From: Candidatus Udaeobacter sp.
GTDB lineage: Bacteria; Verrucomicrobiota; Verrucomicrobiia; Chthoniobacterales; UBA10450
NCBI GenBank assembly: GCA_013372845.1
Contig: JAALOD010000011.1
Location: 1-44,174, forward strand
Length of the DNA: 44,174 nt
Direction: 5' to 3'
The translations under genes and the position numbers were made by a program. Below, piece after piece: positions 7,752 to 15,179 of this stretch (positions are counted from its first letter, which is position 1; every line of letters begins with the position of its first letter). Below the pieces are notes generated by a model that ran no database searches, was not told the origin of the DNA, and worked only from the letters and a program-made list of their open reading frames with translations.

Positions 7752-8951
7752 ATGAAACGTTTTGTGCCATGGCTTCCCGTGATTGTTGGCCTGCTAGTTG
7801 TCGCGGCGGTTCTCCGCCAGTGTAGCAATGGCGGCGCTGCAAGCTATCAGACCGCAACGATCACGCGCGGTCCCATTACCCAGGCGGTTACGGCAACCGG
7901 CACACTCAATCCGGTCGTTAACGTACAGGTAGGCAGCCAGGTTTCAGGAAATATCGCGAAATTATTTGTGGATTTTAATTCCCAGGTGAAAGCCGGCCAG
8001 GTGGTTGCCCAAATCGATCCGGCGCTTTTTCAGGCGGCTGTCACTCAGGCGGAGGGAGATTTGGCGAACGCCCAGGCCACGCTTGAGCTCGCAAAAGTAA
8101 ATGCCAAACGGACACAGGAATTGTTTGCGAAGAAGACTTCGTCGCAGGCTGACGTCGATCAAGCGATGGCGACCCTTCATCAATCCGAGGCGAACGTGAA
8201 GATTAAACAGGGCGCGCTGGATAAAGTCAGGACCGATCTCGAGCATTGTACTATTACTTCACCGATCGACGGGGTGGTGATCTCGCGCAGTGTCGATGTT
8301 GGTCAGACGGTCGCAGCCAGTCTCCAGGCACCGATCATCTTTGCGATTGCGAATGATCTAACCAAAATGCAGATCGATGCGAATGTGGCGGAAGCGGATG
8401 TCGGTGTCGTGAAGATCGATCAGAATGTCGATTTCACAGTGGACGCTTTTCCCATGCAGACGTTTCATGGAAAAGTTGTCCAGGTGCGCAACGCGCCGAT
8501 CACCGTGCAAAACGTCGTGACTTACGACACCGTCATCGGGGTGAGCAATCCGGATTTGAAATTGAAACCGGGAATGACAGCGAACGTCTCAATCGTCATC
8601 GCGCACAAGGGTGATGTACTGCAAATCAAGAACGCCGCTTTGCGCTATCGGCCGCCGAATGCGACCCCGGTAGAGAGAAGAAGAACGGGTACGAGTCGCA
8701 TGGGACGGCCTGCCGAGGGGCGCAGCGGTGGTGTGTCCGAGGGGACCGAACGGACCGTGTATGTTTTGCCGTCTGGCGCCGGTCGGCCGCAGCCGGCGCA
8801 GATCAAGACCGGGATCAGCGACGGGATTCTGACCGAAGTGGTCGAAGGCTTGAAAGAAGGCGATCGCGTGGTGACGGCCGAGTTCGGCTCAGCGATGGCC
8901 GCGCCATCGCCTGCGACGAATCCCTTTGGCGGGTCAAGGCGATTCCCATGA
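7752..8951 (+). CDS. MacA-like periplasmic adaptor (HlyD/RND membrane fusion family)
   Basis: Bridges an inner-membrane ABC exporter to an outer-membrane TolC-type channel. Residues 1-22 form an N-terminal membrane anchor. The lipoyl half NPVVNVQVGSQVSG, an alpha-helical hairpin (about 85-150, Ala/Gln/Lys-rich), the second lipoyl half CTITSPIDGVVISR and a beta-barrel with KPGMTANVSIV follow in the standard order. A Pro/Arg/Gly-rich linker (about 300-335) precedes the membrane-proximal domain VVEGLKEGDRVV. The 399-residue length is normal for MacA. It is followed by the MacB-like ATPase and permease, so the three form an efflux or lipoprotein-type exporter operon. No outer-membrane channel gene is in the window. 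Confidence 0.92.
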   Translation: MKRFVPWLPVIVGLLVVAAVLRQCSNGGAASYQTATITRGPITQAVTATGTLNPVVNVQVGSQVSGNIAKLFVDFNSQVKAGQVVAQIDPALFQAAVTQAEGDLANAQATLELAKVNAKRTQELFAKKTSSQADVDQAMATLHQSEANVKIKQGALDKVRTDLEHCTITSPIDGVVISRSVDVGQTVAASLQAPIIFAIANDLTKMQIDANVAEADVGVVKIDQNVDFTVDAFPMQTFHGKVVQVRNAPITVQNVVTYDTVIGVSNPDLKLKPGMTANVSIVIAHKGDVLQIKNAALRYRPPNATPVERRRTGTSRMGRPAEGRSGGVSEGTERTVYVLPSGAGRPQPAQIKTGISDGILTEVVEGLKEGDRVVTAEFGSAMAAPSPATNPFGGSRRFP

Positions 8952-9039
8952 TTGTCATGTCAGGCGAAGTCGAGCCGTCCCGCGATGCAACCTTAAAGCT
9001 AGCACTACGGGATTCCTCGACTTTCGCTCGGAATGACAA
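8952..9039. repeat. Dispersed inverted repeat, copy A (GTCAT...CGAAG-TCGAG ... CTCGA-CTTCG...ATGAC)
   Basis: Left arm TTGTCATGTCAGGCGAAGTC (from 8952) and right arm ending CTCGGAATGACAA (to 9039) are imperfect reverse complements, with inner TCCCG / CGGGA pairs. It fills the gap between the MacA-like gene and the ATPase gene. Related copies are at 12890-12971 and 16388-16585. Confidence 0.75.
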
Positions 9040-9073
9040 GTAGGAGCGGAAGCCCGGGCAATAATGCGAAAAG

Positions 9074-9823
9074 ATGAATAACGGTGCCATCGTCAGCTTA
9101 ATCGATGTTCATAAAACGTATCGCACAGGCGAAATGGAAGTGCCCGCGGTGCGCGGCGTGTCGCTGGAAATTAAGCGCGGCGAATTTGTTGCGCTGATGG
9201 GCGCGAGCGGTTCCGGAAAATCCACGCTCATGAATATTCTGGGTTGCCTCGACCGGCCCACCGCAGGCCACTACATTTTGGACGGCGCAGACGTCTCCGG
9301 TCTCGATCGAGATCGGCTCGCCGATATCCGGAACGGCAAGATCGGATTCGTGTTCCAGAATTTTAATCTGCTGCCACGCACTTCTGCGCGAGAAAACGTC
9401 GAGTTGCCCTTGGTTTACAGCTCGCAGCGTCTGACACACTCAGAACTTCGCGAAAAGGCGGATCGCGTCCTTGCCTCCGTCGGCCTCGCAGGTCGCGAGG
9501 ACCATTATCCGAGCCAGCTTTCGGGCGGCCAGCAACAGCGCGTGGCAATCGCGCGCGCGTTGATTAATCAACCGGAAGTCCTTCTTGCGGACGAACCGAC
9601 CGGCAATCTGGACAGCCGGACCAGCGTCGAGATCATGGTAATTTTTCAGCAGCTTAATGAGCGCGGGATCACCGTGATCATGGTGACGCACGAACCGGAC
9701 ATCGCTGCTTACGCAAAGCGGAACGTCATGATGCGCGACGGGGTAATCCTGGATGATCATCTGGTTTCGCAACGCTCGGATGCAGCGTCGCAGCTTCAAC
9801 GACAACACGCTTCAACGCTTTAG
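9074..9823 (+). CDS. MacB/LolD-type ABC transporter ATP-binding protein
   Basis: ATPase of the MacAB-like exporter, 249 residues. Walker [10 protein letters not shown] is near residue 43, the Q-loop reads FVFQNFNLL, the signature is [15 protein letters not shown], Walker B is [12 protein letters not shown], and the H-loop is [18 protein letters not shown] is typical of the LolD/MacB/FtsE branch. In this cluster the ATPase and permease are separate genes, unlike fused E. coli MacB. The last residues are encoded by a repeat-like stretch (see 9808-9832). Sixteen bases separate it from the permease gene. Confidence 0.95.
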   Translation: MNNGAIVSLIDVHKTYRTGEMEVPAVRGVSLEIKRGEFVALMGASGSGKSTLMNILGCLDRPTAGHYILDGADVSGLDRDRLADIRNGKIGFVFQNFNLLPRTSARENVELPLVYSSQRLTHSELREKADRVLASVGLAGREDHYPSQLSGGQQQRVAIARALINQPEVLLADEPTGNLDSRTSVEIMVIFQQLNERGITVIMVTHEPDIAAYAKRNVMMRDGVILDDHLVSQRSDAASQLQRQHASTL

Positions 9824-9832
9824 CGTTTCAAC
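9808..9832. repeat. CGCTTCAACG-type repeat at the ATPase gene 3' end
   Basis: The string CGCTTCAACGCTTTAGCG followed by TTTCAAC spans the stop codon of the ATPase gene. It shares CGCTTCAACGCTTTA with the element after alr at 5134-5148. The last few codons of the ATPase appear to have been supplied by this element. Confidence 0.5.
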
Positions 9833-9838
9833 CTACAA

Positions 9839-11056
9839 ATGAGAGTGGCACCAACATTTAACGTCGCGCTCCGCGCTTTGCGGCGAAACAAACTGCGTTC
9901 GGTGCTGACTGCACTAGGAATCATCATCGGTGTAGGCGCGGTGATTGCGATGGTTGGGATCGGCAACGGAGCGAAGGCACAAGTGGAAGCGCAGATCGCC
10001 AGCCTCGGACAAAATGTGATTCTGATCTTTTCCGGCAGCACCACTTCCAGCGGCATTCGCACGGGGTGGGGCGGCGCCGGCACTTTGAAAATCGAAGACG
10101 CAGAGGCGATCCGACGCGAAGTGCCGGGCGTCATCGGGGTGAGCGAGGAAGTTGTTTCGACCACCCAAGTAGCCGCCGGAAATCAAAATTGGTTTACTCG
10201 CATTTACGGGGAATCAGCGGATTACTTTGACATCCGGCAATGGCCGCTGGCTGATGGCGCGCCGTTTACATCACAAGACGTTCGCAGCGCAAACAAGGTT
10301 TGTGTGATCGGTCGTACCACCGCCACCCAGATTTACGGAAACGAAAGTCCGATCGGCCAGATTTTACGAATCAAGGAGGTCCCGTTCACAATCACGGGTG
10401 TGCTGACGCCCAAGGGATTAAGCACGCAGGGCGTAGACCAGGACGACATCGTAATCATGCCGTACACGAGCGCGATGAAACGGGTGATCGGTGGCACAAA
10501 TTTGCGTAATATTAACGTGCAAATCGCCGACCCGCAGCAACTCGAAGCGGCCCAGCAACAAATTGTTTCGCTGCTTCGGCAACGCCATAACATTCGTCCC
10601 GGGCGCGACGATGATTTCACCGTGCGCAACCAGCAGGAAATCGCCCAGGCGGCGACCGCTACCTCGCGCGTAATGACGCTTTTGCTTGGGGCAATTGCCG
10701 GGGTGTCGCTTGTGGTCGGTGGCATTGGAATCATGAATATCATGCTCGTGAGTGTCACCGAGCGGACGCGTGAAATTGGCGTGCGAATGGCCGTGGGCGC
10801 ACACGGCACCGACATTCTCACTCAATTCTTGATCGAAGCCGTCACATTGAGCTCCGTCGGCGGCGTGATCGGGATCATCTGTGGTATTGGCGCGTCGAAA
10901 GTTCTCTCGGCATACGCGAATTGGCCTACGCTGATATCAATCAGTTCGGTCGCCATTGCATTTTTGTTCAGCGCAGCGGTTGGAATTTTCTTTGGCTTTT
11001 ACCCAGCGCGCAAAGCCGCCGCGCTCGATCCCATCGAAGCGCTGCGCTATGAGTAG
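9839..11056 (+). CDS. MacB-like ABC transporter permease (MacB periplasmic core + FtsX domain)
   Basis: Mechanotransmission-type permease, 405 residues. The first membrane helix (about 20-45) lies in LRRNKLRSVLTALGIIIGVG, the standard MacB start. A large periplasmic domain follows (about 50-275), then three C-terminal helices with the FtsX motif GGIGIMNIMLVSVTERTREIG and the ending FYPARKAAALDPIEALRYE. The order and spacing are exactly those of type VII ABC exporters. It works with the preceding ATPase and adaptor to push substrates from periplasm to outside through a TolC-like channel. The substrate (drug, toxin, peptide or lipoprotein) cannot be inferred. Confidence 0.95.
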   Translation: MRVAPTFNVALRALRRNKLRSVLTALGIIIGVGAVIAMVGIGNGAKAQVEAQIASLGQNVILIFSGSTTSSGIRTGWGGAGTLKIEDAEAIRREVPGVIGVSEEVVSTTQVAAGNQNWFTRIYGESADYFDIRQWPLADGAPFTSQDVRSANKVCVIGRTTATQIYGNESPIGQILRIKEVPFTITGVLTPKGLSTQGVDQDDIVIMPYTSAMKRVIGGTNLRNINVQIADPQQLEAAQQQIVSLLRQRHNIRPGRDDDFTVRNQQEIAQAATATSRVMTLLLGAIAGVSLVVGGIGIMNIMLVSVTERTREIGVRMAVGAHGTDILTQFLIEAVTLSSVGGVIGIICGIGASKVLSAYANWPTLISISSVAIAFLFSAAVGIFFGFYPARKAAALDPIEALRYE

Positions 11057-11075
11057 AAACGCCCAGCGCTCGACG

Positions 11076-11166
11076 CCCAACTCTCAACTTGGGCGAATCC
11101 CTGTAGCCACGCCGCTTTGCGGCGTCTCCTAGTCTCATTCCCGACGGGCCACACGCCCGTGGCTAC
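11076..11166. repeat. Nested palindromes after the macB-like permease (GTAGCCACG family)
   Basis: Three inverted pairs are nested here: CGCCCAA / TTGGGCG (11076-11082, 11091-11097); CGCCGC / GCGGCG with a TTT loop (11110-11124); and outer arms GTAGCCACG / CGTGGCTAC (11103-11111, 11158-11166). No T run follows. This looks like two adjoining dispersed repeats that together could close off the exporter mRNA. Confidence 0.65.
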
Positions 11167-11203
11167 ATCTTGACGCTGTGTCATTGACGGACAGGATATC
11201 TTT

Positions 11204-11569
11204 ATGGGAGAGCACAGCGGTTTTGAGAAGTTGGTCGCAGAAGCAAAGAAGAAAATCACCGAGATTTCTCCGAGTGAAGCAGCCGAGAAATCAAAAAGCG
11301 GTGAAGCGGTGATTATCGATGTTCGCGAGAAAGACGAATGGGACGAGGAACGTATCCCTGATGCGATCCACATGAGTCGCGGCACCATCGAGCTCGACGT
11401 CGAGGAAAAAGTCCCCGACACCAACGCAATGATCATTTGTCATTGCGGCGGAGGTGGACGCTCCGCGCTCGCCGCCGAGAGCCTGCAAAAAATGGGCTAC
11501 AAAAACGTCCGCTCCATGGCCGGCGGTTTCAAAGCCTGGAAAGCCACAGGGTTGCCCACGGCGAAATAG
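11204..11569 (+). CDS. Rhodanese-like domain protein (sulfurtransferase)
   Basis: Single rhodanese domain of 121 residues. VIIDVREKDEWDEERIPDAIHM is represented by the motifs IIDVRE and ERIPDAIHM, and the active-site loop is Cys81 in CGGGGRSALAA, a six-residue CxxxxR loop as in catalytic rhodaneses. The ending MAGGFKAWKATGLPT is the usual CH2 motif. The cysteine is retained, so persulfide transfer is plausible. It stands alone between the exporter operon and the acyl-CoA dehydrogenase gene, with its own terminator, so it is probably monocistronic. Confidence 0.92.
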   Translation: MGEHSGFEKLVAEAKKKITEISPSEAAEKSKSGEAVIIDVREKDEWDEERIPDAIHMSRGTIELDVEEKVPDTNAMIICHCGGGGRSALAAESLQKMGYKNVRSMAGGFKAWKATGLPTAK

Positions 11570-11575
11570 TTGTAG

Positions 11576-11601
11576 AGGCGCTTGTGCCAGGCGCCTTTTT
11601 T
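11576..11601 (+). terminator. Rho-independent terminator after the rhodanese gene
   Basis: Stem AGGCGC / GCGCCT (11576-11581, 11591-11596) with a 9-base loop is followed directly by a T6 run (11596-11601), six bases after the stop codon. This is the clearest intrinsic terminator in the window. Confidence 0.7.
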
Positions 11602-11707
11602 GTCCGCACCGCGGGTTTCGAATCGTTGAGGCGGCACGCGCGGGACAGAATTGTTTTCGCGTCGCCCCCCGGCTAAACTGACGCGCAGTACCGCGACTCA
11701 TACCGAC

Positions 11708-12877
11708 ATGACAGCAACTTCGCTGGATTATTACGGCATCGAAGAGCTTCTCACAGAGGAGGAACGCGCAGCGCGCGATCGGGCGAGGCGTTTCGTGCAG
11801 GAGGAAGTCTTGTCCGAGATCGTTCCGTGCCATCGCGCGGCCAAATTCCCAGAACATCTCATCCCACGCATGGGCGCGCTGGGCTTTTACGCGCCATATT
11901 TAAAAGGACACGGTTGTGCTGGTCTTAGCCACACCGCCTACGGCCTCATCATGCAAGAGCTTGAGCGGGCCGATTCCGGTTTGCGCTCGCTGGCGTCTGT
12001 CCAAGGTGCGCTCGCGATACAGGCGGTCCATTCCTTTGCCTCCCCGAGGCAACAGGAGCGCTGGCTGCCGGGACTGCTTTCAGGCAACCTCGTGGGTTGT
12101 TTTGCGCTGACAGAACACGGACACGGTTCGGATCCCGGCGGGATGGAAACCCGCGCCAAACGCGAAGGCGACCATTTCCTTTTAAACGGCAGCAAGTGCT
12201 GGATCGGCAACGCATCCATCGCGGACGTGAAGGTGGTTTGGGCAAAGGATGATGATGGGAGCGTAGGCGGATTCGTGGTGGAAAAAGACGCGCCCGGGTT
12301 TCGCGCACTAGATATCGAGGGAAAGTTTAGTCTGCGCATGTCGCGCACGTCCGAATGCTGGTTCGAGAACTGCCGCATACCTGCGGAGAATCGTTTGCCC
12401 AAGGCGTCCGGACTCGGCGCACCGCTCTCTTGTCTTTCGCACGCCCGTGCAGGTATTGCGTGGGGCGTGATCGGCGCGGCTATTGATTGCTACGAAACGG
12501 CGCTGGCTTACGCCAAATCGCGCGAACAATTTGGACGCCCGATTGCCGGCTTCCAATTAGTGCAACAGAAGCTTGTTTGGATGGCGCAGGAGATTACCAA
12601 GGCGCAATTATTGGCGTTGCGTCTCACACGCATGATGGAGATGGGCTCGGCGCGTCCGGCGCAGATCTCGCTCGCGAAGCGGAACAACGTTTGGATGGCG
12701 CTGGAATGCGCCCGGAAGGCGCGCGACATCCTCGGCGCCGCCGGCATTACCGATCGCTACCCCGTGATCCGCCATGTCATGAATCTTGAGACCGTCTCCA
12801 CATACGAAGGCACGCACGACATCCATACGCTGGTCATCGGCCGCGACATTACGGGGATCAGTGCTTTTGGCGGTTGA
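11708..12877 (+). CDS. Acyl-CoA dehydrogenase, glutaryl-CoA dehydrogenase-like
   Basis: FAD enzyme of the acyl-CoA dehydrogenase family, 389 residues from the ATG at 11708 (an upstream in-frame start adds 19 atypical residues). GCDH-type features are SGLRSLASVQ (its Arg corresponds to the substrate carboxylate-binding Arg), the FAD-binding ALTEHGHGSDPGGMETRA, and the C-terminal YEGTHDIHTLVIGRDITG with the catalytic base Glu367. Glutaryl-CoA dehydrogenase oxidises and decarboxylates glutaryl-CoA to crotonyl-CoA in lysine/tryptophan degradation. A lysine 2,3-aminomutase gene 2.3 kb downstream and a thiolase next door fit amino-acid or short-chain acyl-CoA catabolism. Specificity is inferred only. 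Confidence 0.88.
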   Translation: MTATSLDYYGIEELLTEEERAARDRARRFVQEEVLSEIVPCHRAAKFPEHLIPRMGALGFYAPYLKGHGCAGLSHTAYGLIMQELERADSGLRSLASVQGALAIQAVHSFASPRQQERWLPGLLSGNLVGCFALTEHGHGSDPGGMETRAKREGDHFLLNGSKCWIGNASIADVKVVWAKDDDGSVGGFVVEKDAPGFRALDIEGKFSLRMSRTSECWFENCRIPAENRLPKASGLGAPLSCLSHARAGIAWGVIGAAIDCYETALAYAKSREQFGRPIAGFQLVQQKLVWMAQEITKAQLLALRLTRMMEMGSARPAQISLAKRNNVWMALECARKARDILGAAGITDRYPVIRHVMNLETVSTYEGTHDIHTLVIGRDITGISAFGG

Positions 12878-12889
12878 AGCGGGAATGCC

Positions 12890-12971
12890 GTCATTTCGAG
12901 CAAAGTTGAGGAATCCCGTTGCGAAAGCGAAACGTGTTTCCACGGGATCCTTCGACTTCGGTCAGGATGAC
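12890..12971. repeat. Dispersed inverted repeat, copy B
   Basis: Starts GTCATTTCGAGCAAAGTTGA and ends CTTCGGTCAGGATGAC, with inner AATCCCGT / CGGGATCC. It is the same architecture as copies A and C and occupies the 122-base gap between the acyl-CoA dehydrogenase and thiolase genes. Confidence 0.75.
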
Positions 12972-12999
12972 GCGGTCGAGAAATAGGCTAAGGTAAAGC

Positions 13000-14232
13000 A
13001 TGAGCGAGTCAGTTTACATTCTCGGCGGCGGGCGCACCGATTTTAAGCGTAACCTGAAGAAAGAAGGGAAAGCTATACGGCATATCATCATCGAGGCCGG
13101 CAAGAAGGCGATCGACGACGCGAAGATTGATGCCGCGGAAATCCAGGCAGGTGCAGTTGGCAATTTCAACGCGGGTCAGTTCACGAAGCAGTTGCAGCTC
13201 GGCGCGTTCATTCCGGAGATCGATCCGAAATTACGTGGAATTCCAACGATGCATACCGAAGCGGCGTGCGCTTCCGGGGCGTTGTCGGTGTTGCTCGGTG
13301 CGGAGTGGATCATGGGCGGATTTTATGACGTCGTGCTGGTCGTCGGCGCGGAACAGCAGAAGACAATGTCGTCGCTCGATGGATCGGATGTGCTCGGTGC
13401 GGCTGCCGATTATCACAATGAAAAGCCGGAGTACGGCGATTTCATGTTTCCGAAATTGTTCGGGCGAATCGCGCAGATTTACATCGAGAAATACGGGGCG
13501 AGCGAGGCAGATCTGGCGCTGGTTGCATGGAAAAATTACGCGCATGCCAAGCTGAATCCGCTCGCGCAAATGCGGGACGCCGATCTCACCCTCGATTGCG
13601 CATCGCAAGTTTCCGAAAAGAACCCAAGCGTCGCGCCACCACTCAAAGTCTCCGATTGTTCCCAGATCACCGACGGCGCGGCGTCGGTTGTGCTCGTTTC
13701 CGGAAAGTATCTGGACAAAATCGGCCGCGATAAAAACAAGACTGCCCGGCTTCTTGGCTACGGTCACACCACCGATTATCTGCCGCTCGACAAAAAGGAT
13801 GCGCCCACGTTTTCGATTGCGCGCAAAGCCGCCGAGAAAGCATTCCGCATGGCCAATCTGACGCCGCGCGACCTGCAAGGCGCAGAAGTGCACGATTGCT
13901 TTTCCATCACCGAAATTGTCGCCTACGAAATTCTCGGACTCGCCGAGTCCGGCAAAGGCGTCGAGCTTGTGAAAAGCGGCGCCACAGCGTTGCCGCAGGT
14001 GCGCACGGAAAAATTCAAAGGACCTTTTCAAATTCCAGTAAACGCGGGCGGCGGCTTGATCGCCGACGGTCACCCCGTGGGAGCAACTGGCGTTCGTCAG
14101 GTTTTTGAAGCATATCAGCAGCTGACGGAACAGGCCGGCGCGCGCCAGATCGAGAGCGCGAAAAAATTCCTCACATTCAACATGGGCGGCAGTCTCACGA
14201 CTTCTGTCGCCATGGTTTGGGGACGCGAGTAG
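13000..14232 (+). CDS. Thiolase-family acetyl-CoA acetyltransferase (SCP2-type)
   Basis: Condensing/cleaving thiolase of 410 residues. The nucleophile is Cys90 in TEAACASGALS. The HDCFS motif in EVHDCFSITE and the GHPVGATG loop supply the remaining catalytic positions; HDCFS rather than NEAF is the SCP2-thiolase style. It probably catalyses thiolytic cleavage of a 3-oxoacyl-CoA (or its reverse) downstream of the acyl-CoA dehydrogenase. A Lys-rich segment near residue 16-26 and the loop AGGGLIADGHP are also typical. The start ATG 13000 lies 12 bases after an AAGG-like stretch. Confidence 0.9.
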   Translation: MSESVYILGGGRTDFKRNLKKEGKAIRHIIIEAGKKAIDDAKIDAAEIQAGAVGNFNAGQFTKQLQLGAFIPEIDPKLRGIPTMHTEAACASGALSVLLGAEWIMGGFYDVVLVVGAEQQKTMSSLDGSDVLGAAADYHNEKPEYGDFMFPKLFGRIAQIYIEKYGASEADLALVAWKNYAHAKLNPLAQMRDADLTLDCASQVSEKNPSVAPPLKVSDCSQITDGAASVVLVSGKYLDKIGRDKNKTARLLGYGHTTDYLPLDKKDAPTFSIARKAAEKAFRMANLTPRDLQGAEVHDCFSITEIVAYEILGLAESGKGVELVKSGATALPQVRTEKFKGPFQIPVNAGGGLIADGHPVGATGVRQVFEAYQQLTEQAGARQIESAKKFLTFNMGGSLTTSVAMVWGRE

Positions 14233-14630
14233 GATCATTTGTTGCGCGTAGATGGCGACGTGAGCGCGGCGCGTTGCTGAAAGTCTTGTTGACCAACGCC
14301 GAAGCAAGAATCACGCGGCTCTTCTACGTCCACCGTGTTCGTCACGCACGTTTCTTGGATGTGGTCTCACTCGCAATCGAAGAACTTCCGGCGGTGATAA
14401 AGGAAGATGTAGAGGATTTCCTCGAACACCATCCGCTCACTCCAGCCGCACGGTTGCGCCCAAGAATGGGAATGGTGGGCGACATCTGGCTGGCGTTTAT
14501 CGGACCTGAAGTGCGCCGAGGCGCCAGCGGATTAGGAGAAACGCCGCGTGATGCACTTAAGGATTTCAACCGGCACTTCATGGAACCCCTCATTTCTCGA
14601 AACGGCTCCGAACCGCACGACACCGATTGA
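14217..14630 (+). CDS. Conserved-looking hypothetical protein (start uncertain)
   Basis: I do not recognise the family. The reading frame covers up to 137 residues and contains no ATG near its beginning; the furthest start is a TTG overlapping the thiolase 3' end by 16 bases, and later TTG/GTG codons (for example within 14274-14366) are possible. The credible part is the C-terminal two thirds, with an acidic helix PAVIKEDVEDFLEHH and an ordered segment GDIWLAFIGPEV, ending EALKDFNRHF-like (DALKDFNRHFMEPL). Codon usage resembles the neighbours and the VOC gene follows after 20 bases, so it probably belongs to the same transcript. Confidence 0.5.
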   Translation: MGTRVGSFVARRWRRERGALLKVLLTNAEARITRLFYVHRVRHARFLDVVSLAIEELPAVIKEDVEDFLEHHPLTPAARLRPRMGMVGDIWLAFIGPEVRRGASGLGETPRDALKDFNRHFMEPLISRNGSEPHDTD

Positions 14631-14650
14631 TTTAGGGATTCGGCGCCTTC

Positions 14651-15037
14651 ATGAAAGTGCCATTCACGCTCGGAGAAGTTGGTCACTTCGGTCTGGCTGT
14701 GCGTGATCCGGAGAAAAGCGCGCAATGGTTCCAGCGCGCGCTGGGGTTGCGGAAAGAATTCGATTTCGACAACGGAGTCGCGGTGGGCAACGACAACGTG
14801 ACAATTGCGCTGTTCAAAGGTGAACCGTCGCCGGAAACGATTGATCACATGTCGTTTCACCTGCCGAACATGGCGACATTACGAAAAGCGTTCGCGCATT
14901 TGAAAAGTGTCGATACCGACATTGAGGATCCCGGCGACGAAATCGGTCCGGAAGCTCCGGGATCGAAAAACATGGGCCTTTGGTTCCATGATCCAGACGG
15001 TTACCGCTGGGAGTTAAGCGTGCTTGGCGGCAAATAG
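14651..15037 (+). CDS. VOC family protein (glyoxalase/dioxygenase fold)
   Basis: 128 residues with one pair of beta-alpha-beta-beta-beta modules. Family landmarks are GHFGLAVRDPEKSAQWF at the start, IDHMSFHLPNM in the middle and FHDPDGYRWEL at the end. His12, His67-type and Glu123-type positions could bind a metal as in glyoxalase I and related enzymes, but the residue set does not identify the substrate. It follows the thiolase/unknown pair in the same direction. Confidence 0.82.
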   Translation: MKVPFTLGEVGHFGLAVRDPEKSAQWFQRALGLRKEFDFDNGVAVGNDNVTIALFKGEPSPETIDHMSFHLPNMATLRKAFAHLKSVDTDIEDPGDEIGPEAPGSKNMGLWFHDPDGYRWELSVLGGK

Positions 15038-15133
15038 CTGTGTGACCGACCGGTTCGCGCTGCGCCGGGATTGAGCGCATCACCCAATCGGGTGAGGACT
15101 AACGAGTAAGTAGCGCACAAGAAGGTGCCTGCG

Positions 15134-15162
15134 TTGACACGATATTTAAGGGTCTTAACTTT
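15134..15162 (+). promoter_or_regulatory. Possible sigma-70 promoter for kamA
   Basis: A perfect TTGACA (15134-15139) is followed after 16-17 bases by a poor -10 (TAACTT at 15156-15161 or AACTTT at 15157-15162), 18 bases before the kamA ATG. The -35 is convincing, the -10 is not. Confidence 0.35.
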
Positions 15163-15179
15163 TTCGTCCACAATTGAAA

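Noticed and set aside
13231-14307. 358-codon frame antisense to the thiolase
   Set aside because: Lies entirely over a thiolase with all catalytic motifs; the antisense product has no recognisable motif and is a codon-bias shadow.
14342-14860. 172-codon minus-strand frame opposite the unknown gene and VOC gene
   Set aside because: The VOC protein on the plus strand is clear, and the minus-strand product is low in ordered motifs.
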